From NCBI GenBank assembly GCA_016930715.1, contig JAFGGC010000008.1:1-41718 (forward strand): a stretch of DNA of 41,718 nucleotides, given 5' to 3'. Made by a program: the position numbers and the translations under genes. Below, one piece after another: positions 1 through 6,424 of this stretch; the first letter of the stretch is position 1, and each line of letters starts with the position of its first letter. The notes beneath the pieces are model-generated. The model did no database searches and was not told the DNA's origin. It was given only the letters and a program-made list of their open reading frames with translations. This DNA comes from Endomicrobiales bacterium (GTDB lineage: Bacteria > Elusimicrobiota > Endomicrobiia > Endomicrobiales > JAFGGC01).

Positions 1-623
1 GGATATACTATCTGTGTCTTCCTGGAAACCATGACCTGCCGATATTCGATAAGCTATTAGAGGAAACGTGCACAAAGCATCATAACTCATTTTTCCTTGA
101 TAATCGCAGGATTAAGATCAATGGTTACGAATTCATTGGCATGAGCTGGATAGCGGACTTTCCGTTCGATTGGAAGGACCGGTGCCGGTTAGATCACAAA
201 AACTCCAACCCCGTAGAACCATTTGAGAAGGCAGTAATATCCGAAGGCACTGCTATGAAAGAGATTAAGGACTGGGCTGGTTATATAAAAAGCCTTCTGA
301 CAATTGAGGATGAGCTTGAAATACTGGTCAGGCCGGAAAACATGGCAAACAGCATCTATGTAATACATATGCCGCCCGCTAATCTTGGTCTCGGCTTGTG
401 CGAAAGCGACCTGGAAGACGGTTCTAATGCCATATACGAGTTCTTGAGGGCGAACCAGCCGAAGATGTCCCTGCACGGGCATGTGCACGGTTCCCCAGAG
501 ATCTCAGGCAAGTGGCATAACAACATAGGCAGAACGGTGTGCATCCAGCCCGGCCAGCAGGAAGACTTTACATATGTCGAAATAGAGCTTGAAACGATGG
601 AATACCGGAGGTTCAAGGTTTAA
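1..623 (+). CDS. metallophosphoesterase, 5' end outside window
   Basis: The reading frame is open from base 3 to the stop at 621-623, so the gene starts upstream of the window; the first internal ATG (141) is not the true start. Calcineurin-like metallophosphoesterase motifs are visible: a GNHD motif at bases 24-35 and a C-terminal GHVHG motif at 477-491, with a further His (YVIHMPP) between them. These residues bind the dinuclear metal centre in this superfamily. The N-terminal D-x-H motif must lie left of the window. The substrate cannot be told; nucleic acid, nucleotide or phosphoprotein are all possible. Base composition is more AT-rich than in the cobalamin genes to the right. Confidence 0.85.
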   Translation, partial: IYYLCLPGNHDLPIFDKLLEETCTKHHNSFFLDNRRIKINGYEFIGMSWIADFPFDWKDRCRLDHKNSNPVEPFEKAVISEGTAMKEIKDWAGYIKSLLTIEDELEILVRPENMANSIYVIHMPPANLGLGLCESDLEDGSNAIYEFLRANQPKMSLHGHVHGSPEISGKWHNNIGRTVCIQPGQQEDFTYVEIELETMEYRRFKV

Positions 624-661
624 CCGTTAAAAAGCTGTTTATAATCAACTGTAGGTCAAAA

Positions 662-701
662 TGGCAGGGCAGCTGTCCCTGATTTGGCGTCTGTCCTGCC
701 A
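662..701 (+). repeat. inverted repeat / hairpin downstream of the phosphoesterase
   Basis: TGGCAGGGCAG at 662-672 pairs with CTGTCCTGCCA at 691-701 (11 pairs, one G-U) around an 18-base loop. There is no T-run after it, so it is not a standard intrinsic terminator. The loop contains GCTGTCCCTG, resembling the ends of the palindromic element at 32275-32390, so it may be a REP-type palindrome. I see no gene in 624-928; besides this hairpin only a promoter-like site stands out. Confidence 0.5.
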
Positions 702-736
702 GGAAACTCCTTAGATGTATTGAATGCAAATTTCAG

Positions 737-765
737 TTGAACAAAAGTGATAAGTTTTGTATAAT
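737..765 (+). promoter_or_regulatory. sigma70-type promoter, probably for the tRNA
   Basis: A -35-like TTGAAC (737-742, 4 of 6) and a perfect -10 TATAAT (760-765) are separated by 17 bases. Transcription would start near 772, giving a leader of about 155 bases before the tRNA at 929. No better promoter is visible closer to the tRNA. Confidence 0.45.
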
Positions 766-928
766 ACGTTTCCAATGGCGATTTATGTTTGTGTTAAAAA
801 TGTGTTATGAGTGTAAAAACAACCTGTTTTTTTAAGATATCAGAAGTTGTCAGAAATTGCCATAAAGTTAGCATAGCGGTTGGTTTTACCGTCGAGATAT
901 TTGAAATAAGTTGGTTTATGACGGAGAC

Positions 929-1002
929 GGGCCAGTAGCTCAGTTGGTTAGAGCAGACGACTCATAATCGTCGGGTCGTGGGTTCAAGTCCTACCTGGCC
1001 CA
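929..1002 (+). tRNA. tRNA with CAU anticodon, likely tRNA-Ile2 (lysidine) or elongator Met
   Basis: The cloverleaf folds completely: acceptor GGGCCAG (929-935) with CTGGCCC (995-1001), D stem GCTC/GAGC (938-941, 951-954), anticodon stem GACGA/TCGTC (956-960, 968-972) and T stem GTGGG/CCTAC (978-982, 990-994) with loop TTCAAGT. The anticodon CAT is at 963-965, discriminator A at 1002, and no CCA is encoded. The CGACTCATAATCG arm and the GGTCG-GGTTCAAGTCC segment resemble bacterial tRNA-Ile2, whose C34 is turned into lysidine by TilS to read AUA. It lacks the features of an initiator, since the acceptor stem is fully paired. Identity between Ile2 and elongator Met is left open. Confidence 0.93.
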
Positions 1003-1020
1003 AATTCAAGGAAACTCCGC

Positions 1021-1049
1021 TTGACATTTGCGCGAGCAAGTAATATAAT
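1021..1049 (+). promoter_or_regulatory. consensus sigma70 promoter of the cob operon
   Basis: TTGACA (1021-1026) and TATAAT (1044-1049) are both perfect consensus hexamers with the optimal 17-base spacer. The expected transcription start is near 1056. It lies 19 bases after the tRNA and drives the riboswitch leader and the cobalamin salvage operon. A promoter this strong fits control by termination in the leader rather than at initiation. Confidence 0.85.
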
Positions 1050-1093
1050 CAGACCAGAGTTTTTTTGAAATAGATACAAACCGAGGAAGTCCT

Positions 1094-1149
1094 GTGACAG
1101 GTGCCGCAAGGCGCATGTCACCCGCCGAAGCAATGGCGCAAATACGGCG
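1094..1149 (+). other. extra stem-loops in the cob leader, 5' of the aptamer
   Basis: Between the promoter and the aptamer are two further helices: GTGACA (1094-1099) pairs with TGTCAC (1116-1121), enclosing a GCC-GCAA-GGC inner hairpin with a GNRA-type tetraloop, and CGCCG (1123-1127) can pair with CGGCG (1145-1149). These are not part of the usual cobalamin aptamer core. They may stabilise the 5' end or be an additional domain; function unknown. Confidence 0.45.
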
Positions 1150-1151
1150 AA

Positions 1152-1313
1152 TAGCCGTGTCCATTTGCGGAATGTAATGCTAAGGCGGGTCAGATCCAGG
1201 CACTGCCCCGCAACGGTAAAGTCCTTTAAAGGGAATGAGTCCGGTCGACGGTTTGTCAGAAAAAGGCGGGTAATGCCCGCCGACTTTCGCGGGAAAGACA
1301 CCAAAAGACGGCC
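1152..1313 (+). promoter_or_regulatory. cobalamin riboswitch (variant) controlling cobU operon
   Basis: The conserved core CACTGCCCCGCAACGGTAA lies at about 1199-1219 and matches the B12-box region of cobalamin riboswitches. A 3' segment reading CGGGAAAGAC then ACCAAAAGACGGCC (1290-1313) matches the usual GGGAAGG and AGACC-GCC end. The closing helix pairs GCCGT (1154-1158) with ACGGC (1308-1312). A GGCGGG/CCCGCC hairpin sits at 1265-1280. The aptamer is more divergent than the second copy at 8391, but the next genes are all cobalamin salvage genes. Its 3' end overlaps the terminator at 1312-1342, which suggests ligand binding favours termination. Confidence 0.75.
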
Positions 1314-1342
1314 TCATTTTCCTCGCGGAAGTGGGGTTTTTT
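1312..1342 (+). terminator. intrinsic terminator of the cob riboswitch
   Basis: CCTCATTTTCC (1312-1322) pairs with GGAAGTGGGG (1327-1336) around a TCGC loop, with one bulged T and two G-U pairs, followed by six T (1337-1342). It sits 105 bases before cobU and shares its first bases with the 3' strand of the aptamer closing helix, as expected for an expression platform. Confidence 0.75.
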
Positions 1343-1354
1343 CATTTTAACAAC

Positions 1355-1445
1355 GATTACACAGATTATAAAAGGAGATTACACAGATTCAGACAAGCAT
1401 CAAGGCCTTAAATCTGTGTAATCTAAGTCAAAAATCTGTGTAATC
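1355..1445 (+). repeat. 12-10-12 mirrored repeat element, copy A
   Basis: The word GATTACACAGAT occurs at 1355-1366 and 1377-1388 with a 10-base spacer. Its reverse complement ATCTGTGTAATC occurs at 1412-1423 and 1434-1445, again with a 10-base spacer. The loop is 23 bases. All four words are identical in this copy. The element ends two bases before the cobU ATG and so occupies the place of a ribosome binding site. Other copies are at 21409, 33425 and a half copy at 8683. Confidence 0.9.
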
Positions 1446-1447
1446 AA

Positions 1448-1945
1448 ATGGATTTAGCTATGATTCTCATAACGGGCGGGGTAAAATCAGGGAAAAGCAC
1501 GCTGGCGCTTGAAATAGCGAACAAAACAAAGGGCAGGAAGCTATTTGTGGCCACCGCGGTCCCTTTCGATAAGGAAATGAGCGCAAAGATAGAGCGCCAT
1601 AGAAAGGAACGAGGCAGCGGTTTCGAGGTTAAGGAAGAGCCCACTGAAATAGCGGCTGTCATCAGGGAAAACGATGCGGACGCGGTGGTGGTGGACTGCG
1701 TCACAGTCTGGGTGGGAAACATAATGCACGGCGCAAAGGACGCCAAAAGGTATTTCAGGGATTTCATCGGGTCGCTCAAAGGTAACGAAATAATAGTGAC
1801 AAACGAGGTCGGTATGGGGGTGATGCCGGACAACGAGATGGCGAGGGAATACGCGGGTTTGCTCGGTAAAATAAACAAAGAGCTTGCCAATAAAGCCGAT
1901 GAGGTCTATCTGACGGTTTCCGGTCTTAAAATGAGGATAAAATGA
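1448..1945 (+). CDS. cobU: adenosylcobinamide kinase / adenosylcobinamide-phosphate guanylyltransferase
   Basis: CobU/CobP phosphorylates adenosylcobinamide and transfers GMP to it, giving adenosylcobinamide-GDP for nucleotide-loop assembly. The 165-residue protein has the P-loop GGVKSGKST (residues 10-18), the family's His in RHRKER (His51, equivalent to the guanylylated His) and the C-terminal TNEVGMGVMP segment. Length is close to family norm. The start may be Met1 (1448) or Met5 (1460); the family usually begins MILITGG, which favours Met5. No Shine-Dalgarno sequence is visible for either because the repeat element at 1355-1445 abuts the gene. It is the first gene of the riboswitch-controlled operon and overlaps the next by four bases. 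Confidence 0.95.
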   Translation: MDLAMILITGGVKSGKSTLALEIANKTKGRKLFVATAVPFDKEMSAKIERHRKERGSGFEVKEEPTEIAAVIRENDADAVVVDCVTVWVGNIMHGAKDAKRYFRDFIGSLKGNEIIVTNEVGMGVMPDNEMAREYAGLLGKINKELANKADEVYLTVSGLKMRIK

Positions 1946-2598
1946 AAATAGGCTCGACGTCCTGGGTTTCAAAGAATAACTACCTTGAGAACTGCAAGCT
2001 ACTCGAAGGGCGGGTTGATTTCGCGGAGCTTCTTATATATATGTGGGACAGGAATCTTGAAAAGGAGTTTTGCTCCCAGATTGATGGCCTCGGGAAACTG
2101 GAGCTCTTTTACACCGTCCATCTTCCGCTCGGAAACATCTCCGAATGCGAAAAGGCCTACAAATTCCTGAGAACCACCGACCTGGACATAAGGAACTACG
2201 TCCTGCACCCGCACGATGGCTGGCAGGGCTTCATCGAAGGGAAAAAGGACGTTGTCCTTGAGAACACGATAGAGGCGTATCCCGCTTACGAGCGCATGGT
2301 GATAGACATAGGACACCTGAAGCTTTCCGGCTCGGAGGACGCGGTTTTGAACGACACTGCCGTCAAGGAAATAAGGGAAATGCACATCCACGGGGTCGGT
2401 GAGGGAAAAGACCACAGGACCCTTGACCGCCAGACCATCGAATACGTATCGGGACTTGTTGAAAAGTATGAAATACTGGAACGCGCGATGAAAAAAGAGG
2501 ATTTTCTACTCAATTTCGAGGTTTTTGATTACGAAAAACTGATGCGTTCGCTATGGAGGTTCAAGCAGAGTGGATATTCCAAAAATCTCGCCCGTTGA
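1942..2598 (+). CDS. cbiR: AP-endonuclease-like TIM barrel, probable cobamide-remodelling hydrolase CbiR
   Basis: The 218-residue protein has the pattern of the xylose-isomerase/AP endonuclease 2 TIM-barrel superfamily with putative metal ligands His60, His89/His91, Glu107 (LENT), Asp122 and His125 (DIGH), His148/His150 (HIHG), Asp157-His158 and Glu193 (FEVF). In this superfamily CbiR is known to cleave the nucleotide loop of cobamides so that cobinamide-type products can be rebuilt with another lower ligand. Position between cobU and cobT, overlapping both (4 bases and 29 bases), argues for that role rather than sugar isomerisation or DNA repair. The assignment is by fold pattern and context; I cannot align it to a characterised CbiR here. 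Confidence 0.72.
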   Translation: MKIGSTSWVSKNNYLENCKLLEGRVDFAELLIYMWDRNLEKEFCSQIDGLGKLELFYTVHLPLGNISECEKAYKFLRTTDLDIRNYVLHPHDGWQGFIEGKKDVVLENTIEAYPAYERMVIDIGHLKLSGSEDAVLNDTAVKEIREMHIHGVGEGKDHRTLDRQTIEYVSGLVEKYEILERAMKKEDFLLNFEVFDYEKLMRSLWRFKQSGYSKNLAR

Positions 2599-3631
2599 CA
2601 GGACCATAGAGCCCGGGATCCAGCAAAGAATCGATTCTCTGACGAAACCGGTGGGCAGCCTTGGGAGGCTCGAGGAGATAGCCAAAAGGGTCGCGCTCAT
2701 ACAAAAAACCGTCAAGCCCGTCATGGCAAAGAAAAGCGTGTATGTCTTTGCCTCCGACCACGGAGTGGCGGGTTCCGGGGTCTCTGCGTACCCGCAGGAA
2801 GTTACGGCGGAAATGGTGAGAAATTTCCTGGCGGGAGGCGCGGCGATAAACGTTTTCGCGAAACACACAGGCACCGCGGTATTCGTGGTCGATGCCGGTA
2901 TGAAAAGCGACGTAGGAGCAAAATCGGGGAACTATATTGTGCGGAAAACCGGGCGTTCAACGAAGAATTTCGCAGATGAGCCGGCGATGAGCAGAAAAGA
3001 CGCCGAAGCGCACGTCGAGATGGGGTTTGGCCTGGCTGACAAGGCGAAAGAAGACGGCGTAGACATAATAGCGGTCGGCGATATGGGAATAGGCAATACG
3101 ACGGTAGCCGCGGCGGTGTGCGCGGCCTGCGAGCTTCAAACCGAATCATTGATCGACATAGGCACGGTAATAGATTCCAAAACGCTGAAAAAGAAGGAGA
3201 AACTGGTGAAGCAGGCCCTGAAGAAACACAAGCCGGATCCCCGCGACATAGTGGATGTTCTTTCGAAAGTCGGAGGATACTGCATAGCGCAGATGACCGG
3301 GTTTATGCTCAAGGCCGCGTCGAATTCGATGCCGGTAGTCCTTGACGGTTTTCCGGTGTCGTCCGCCGCGCTTCTCGCGTGCAGGGCCGAGCCGAAGGCG
3401 GCGGAATACATGTTTGCCGGACATCTGTCGGCGGTAAAGGGCCACAAGGCGGTCCTGGATGCCCTGAAGCTTGAGCCAATCCTTGACCTTAACATGCGGC
3501 TCGGCGAGGGGACGGGCGGAGTTCTCGCGGTTTCCGTTATCGAGGCAGCCGTGAAAATGATGAACGAAATGGCGACTTTCGAAGGCGCCGGCGTGTCAAA
3601 GGGAAAAGAGGATAAAAATGGAATTCGTTAG
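2570..3631 (+). CDS. cobT: nicotinate-nucleotide--dimethylbenzimidazole phosphoribosyltransferase
   Basis: CobT activates the lower-ligand base with the ribose phosphate of nicotinate mononucleotide, making alpha-ribazole phosphate. The 353-residue protein shows the family blocks in order: LTKPVGSLGRLE (24-35), DHGVAGSGVSAYPQEVT (63-79), NFLAGGAAINVF (85-96), GDMGIGNTT (170-178) and LGEGTGG (311-317), where Glu313 corresponds to the catalytic glutamate. The usual G-x-GTG segment reads IDIGTVID here, a mild deviation. The gene overlaps the end of the CbiR-like gene by 29 bases and cobS by 14 bases. Which benzimidazole or other base it prefers cannot be told. Confidence 0.96.
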   Translation: MDIPKISPVDRTIEPGIQQRIDSLTKPVGSLGRLEEIAKRVALIQKTVKPVMAKKSVYVFASDHGVAGSGVSAYPQEVTAEMVRNFLAGGAAINVFAKHTGTAVFVVDAGMKSDVGAKSGNYIVRKTGRSTKNFADEPAMSRKDAEAHVEMGFGLADKAKEDGVDIIAVGDMGIGNTTVAAAVCAACELQTESLIDIGTVIDSKTLKKKEKLVKQALKKHKPDPRDIVDVLSKVGGYCIAQMTGFMLKAASNSMPVVLDGFPVSSAALLACRAEPKAAEYMFAGHLSAVKGHKAVLDALKLEPILDLNMRLGEGTGGVLAVSVIEAAVKMMNEMATFEGAGVSKGKEDKNGIR

Positions 3632-4379
3632 GAACGCGGCCGAAGCGTTCAGGATGATATCTAGACTCCCGGTGGGGCGGGCGAAAACCGAGCGGGGAGA
3701 CCTTAAAAAGGCCGCGGGGCATTTCCCTCTGGTCGGGTACGCAGCGTTCGCGGTCTGGTGCGCAGCTTTGCCGCTCGTTTCTTGTATTTTCGGTGACCAT
3801 TTGATAGCGGTCATACTGGCCTTTTCCGTTTTATACTATTTTTTCAATTTATTCCATTTTGACGGTTTGCTTGATACAATGGACGGCCTTTTTTCCCAAA
3901 AATCAAGAGAAGATGTTTTAAGGATAATGAAGTCGGGTAACATCGGCCCGTCGGCACTGTTTGCCGGAGCTTTGTACATAGCCTTGAAGATTTATCTCGC
4001 GGCCGGTCTCGAGATGATGCTGTTTCTGCCGGTATTCGTGATCTCAAGATGGGCGATGGTGCTTTCGATGTCCATATCAAAGCCGGCGAAGAACGAAGGG
4101 TTTGGTTCAACAATGCCTTTCGGAAAGATGGGCACGGCAGCTGCCTCCGGCATATACATAATACCGGTATTCTTCCTGGCTGATCCCGCTATGGTGGCGG
4201 CAGGGATCGCTCTTGTTTTTCTGTCGGTGTTTGTGTTGGTCAGAACGGTTGAAAAAAAACTAGGGGGATTGACCGGGGACGTTTTCGGGCTCGTGAACGA
4301 GGCGTGCGAGCTTCTGTTGATGCTTTTATTTAACAGGATGCAGGACTTTGTGTTTCCAGTGTCTATTTTCGGAGGATGA
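3618..4379 (+). CDS. cobS: adenosylcobinamide-GDP ribazoletransferase (cobalamin synthase)
   Basis: CobS is an integral membrane enzyme that joins adenosylcobinamide-GDP with alpha-ribazole (phosphate) to complete the cobamide. The 253-residue protein contains the hallmark FHFDGLLDTMDGL (79-91) and a C-terminal GGLTGDVFG segment, separated by several hydrophobic helices. Length matches the family. It overlaps cobT and ends one base before the cobO start. With cobU and cobT it makes the complete nucleotide-loop pathway; no cobC phosphatase is in the window. Confidence 0.95.
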   Translation: MEFVRNAAEAFRMISRLPVGRAKTERGDLKKAAGHFPLVGYAAFAVWCAALPLVSCIFGDHLIAVILAFSVLYYFFNLFHFDGLLDTMDGLFSQKSREDVLRIMKSGNIGPSALFAGALYIALKIYLAAGLEMMLFLPVFVISRWAMVLSMSISKPAKNEGFGSTMPFGKMGTAAASGIYIIPVFFLADPAMVAAGIALVFLSVFVLVRTVEKKLGGLTGDVFGLVNEACELLLMLLFNRMQDFVFPVSIFGG

Positions 4380-4380
4380 C

Positions 4381-4893
4381 ATGATAATCGTGAATACCGG
4401 CGACGGAAAGGGCAAGACGACGGCGGCAATGGGGCAGGTCCTGAGGTCGCTCGGAAGAGGGTGGAAGGTCTGCATCATTCAGCTTTTTAAGGGAAGGGAG
4501 TTTTACGGCGAACAGACGATACTCAAGAAACTCAAAGGTTTAAAGCTGTTGTCTTTCGCGCCGAAACACCCCGCGTGTTTCAGGAATATCCCGGAAAAAA
4601 AGGTAAGGAACGAATGCAGGAAGGCGCTGTCAGAAGCCTGGTCGGTGATAAAGCGTAATAAGTTCGACATGGTAGTGCTCGAGGAGTTCAATATCGCGGT
4701 AAGGGACGGTTTTTTAAAGGCGGAAGACCTGCTCAAGGTGCTTGGAGCAAAGAGTCCGGCGGCGGTGGTCATAGTGACGGGAAGAGGGGCATCGAAGCAG
4801 CTGATTGGAAAAGCGGACCTCGTGACCGAAATGAAGGAAATAAAGCATCCGTACCGCAGAGGAATTACCGCGCGAAAGGGCATAGAGTTCTAA
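4381..4893 (+). CDS. cobO: corrinoid adenosyltransferase (CobO/BtuR type)
   Basis: This enzyme transfers the adenosyl group of ATP to cob(I)alamin or cobinamide. The 170-residue product starts at ATG 4381, preceded by GGAGG five bases upstream; the frame is open further upstream to 4348, but family members begin just before the P-loop. The P-loop GDGKGKTT covers residues 7-14, the conserved acidic segment VVLEEFN is central, and the C-terminal HPYRRGITARKGIEF is typical. In a salvage operon it adenosylates incoming corrinoids before CobU acts. Confidence 0.95.
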   Translation: MIIVNTGDGKGKTTAAMGQVLRSLGRGWKVCIIQLFKGREFYGEQTILKKLKGLKLLSFAPKHPACFRNIPEKKVRNECRKALSEAWSVIKRNKFDMVVLEEFNIAVRDGFLKAEDLLKVLGAKSPAAVVIVTGRGASKQLIGKADLVTEMKEIKHPYRRGITARKGIEF

Positions 4894-4898
4894 CGGCA

Positions 4899-5732
4899 AT
4901 GATGAGGACGTTCAAAACATTTTTTTGCTTCTTAGCGGCAATTTTCATTCTTGCCTGTTCGTGTTTCGCGGAAACCCCGAAACGCATAGTCGCGCTTGCC
5001 CCATCCATATCGAAAAGCCTTGCCCTTTTGGGCCTGGAGGGCAGGGTGGTCGGGGTCACGACCTACTGCCCGGATTGCTATTCGAAAACCGAAAAAATAG
5101 GCACGGTCCTTGAACCTAACGTGGAAAAGATAGTGTCGCTTAAACCCGACCTCGTGGTAGCTTCCAGGGAAGGCAACCGCCTGGGGCCGGTCGAAAAAAT
5201 CAGGCAGCTTGGCATAGAAGTGTACGTGATGGGTTCGGTGGACAGCTACGAGCAGATTTGCGGCGAATTCGGAAAACTTGCCGAATTTCTTGGAGAATCA
5301 AAAAAGGCGGATGAGATCGTTGAAAGGTCAAGGGCGCGGCTTGCGGCATTGAGCGGGAAAACGGCCGGCGCCGAACGACCCAGGGTGTTCTGGCAGATAG
5401 GCGCAAGGCCGATGTTCAGCGCGAGCGCCGGCAGTTTCATAAACGACATAATAGCGTTTGCCGGCGGGACCAACATAATGGAAGACCTCAAAGCGAGGCA
5501 TCCCCAGGTCAGCCTTGAAGAAGTGGTCAAGAGGAACCCGGAGGTCATAATACTTGTTTCAATGGGGGCCGAGTCCGGCGAAGTTTTAGAGAACTGGAAG
5601 AAACTGCCCGAAATATCGGCGGTCAGGAACGAAAGGGTATATTTCGTGGACAGCGCGCTTTTCGGCGAGCCGACGCCGGACTCGATAGCTGAAGGCGCCG
5701 AGAAGATATTCAAGTTACTCCACGGGAGGTAG
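4899..5732 (+). CDS. btuF: periplasmic cobalamin-binding protein
   Basis: BtuF captures corrinoids in the periplasm for the BtuCD importer. The 277-residue protein starts with a signal sequence; an ILAC motif ending at Cys20 could be a lipobox, while CFA-ET a few residues on could be a type I site. The mature part shows the class III binding-protein pattern: RIVALAPS near the start, GVTTYCPDC, and the helix-linked C lobe with GGTNI and FVDSALFGEPTP. It begins five bases after cobO and is followed by a DUF71 gene five bases on, so it is co-transcribed with the biosynthetic genes. Binding of another tetrapyrrole or siderophore is possible in the family, but context says corrinoid. Confidence 0.88.
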   Translation: MMRTFKTFFCFLAAIFILACSCFAETPKRIVALAPSISKSLALLGLEGRVVGVTTYCPDCYSKTEKIGTVLEPNVEKIVSLKPDLVVASREGNRLGPVEKIRQLGIEVYVMGSVDSYEQICGEFGKLAEFLGESKKADEIVERSRARLAALSGKTAGAERPRVFWQIGARPMFSASAGSFINDIIAFAGGTNIMEDLKARHPQVSLEEVVKRNPEVIILVSMGAESGEVLENWKKLPEISAVRNERVYFVDSALFGEPTPDSIAEGAEKIFKLLHGR

Positions 5733-5737
5733 GATAG

Positions 5738-6424
5738 ATGAAAACGATAGTTTCCTGGAGCGGAGGCAAGGACAGCAGCCTTGCTTTATACAAGGCAATG
5801 AAAGCGGGTCATGAGCCCGTCTGCCTGTTGAATTTTGTTTCGCAAAAGCACGGCAGGTGCTGCTTTCACGGAGTGCCGGCCGGCGCCGTGTCAGCGCAGG
5901 CTGAAGCGCTCGGTTTCCCGCTTGAGCAGAGAAGCGTTCCCGACACGATGGAAGGCTATGAAAAGGTATTCAAGGAAACCGTCAGGGAGCTCATGCGGAA
6001 ATACGGCGCCGAAGGAATGGTTTTCGGCGATATTTACCTCCTCGAGCAGAAGAGCTGGGTTGAACGGGTTTGCGGCGAGATAGGCATAACGATGATAGAG
6101 CCGCTCTGGGAAAGCAAGCCTGAGGAAATATTCAAGGAATTCGTCTCCCTCGGTTTCAAGGCGGTCGTGGTGAGCGCCAAGGCCGATATTTTCGGAGGTG
6201 ATTTCGTCGGTACCGTCCTTGACGCTTCAAGCGCCGATGCGATAAAGGAAAAAGGCGCCTGCGTGTGCGGGGAAAACGGCGAGTTCCATACTTTTGTCTT
6301 CAACGGGCCGATATTCAGCAGGGAAGTCCGGATAACCGAGTCGGAAAAGGTGCTGAAGGAAGGTTTCTGGAGGCACTGGTTTCTGGATATCAGGGCTTTC
6401 GCGGCAGGGGACGCGCATGCGTGA
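5738..6424 (+). CDS. DUF71/COG2102 ATP-pyrophosphatase (Dph6-like), B12-salvage subgroup
   Basis: The 228-residue protein has the PP-loop SGGKDSS (residues 8-14) and the C-terminal GENGEFHTFVFNGPIF block that define the DUF71 family. The eukaryotic and archaeal member Dph6 amidates diphthine; bacteria lack diphthamide, and a bacterial subgroup found beside cobalamin transport and salvage genes has been predicted by comparative genomics to act in B12 salvage, perhaps as an amidoligase on corrinoid side chains. Here it sits between btuF and btuC, overlapping btuC by eight bases, which fits that subgroup. The exact reaction is not established. Confidence 0.8.
   Translation: MKTIVSWSGGKDSSLALYKAMKAGHEPVCLLNFVSQKHGRCCFHGVPAGAVSAQAEALGFPLEQRSVPDTMEGYEKVFKETVRELMRKYGAEGMVFGDIYLLEQKSWVERVCGEIGITMIEPLWESKPEEIFKEFVSLGFKAVVVSAKADIFGGDFVGTVLDASSADAIKEKGACVCGENGEFHTFVFNGPIFSREVRITESEKVLKEGFWRHWFLDIRAFAAGDAHA

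Noticed and set aside
624-928. Small genes in the first intergenic region
   Set aside because: Only very short frames without ribosome binding sites; no recognisable protein.
1084-1250. RNase P RNA, suggested by GAGGAAGTCC and nearby stems
   Set aside because: The universal ACAGAA and other core blocks are missing and the length is too short; the cobalamin core and downstream genes explain the region better.
1355-1445. CRISPR array, because of repeated words with equal spacers
   Set aside because: Repeats are 12 bases with 10-base spacers, inverted in the second half, and there are no cas genes.
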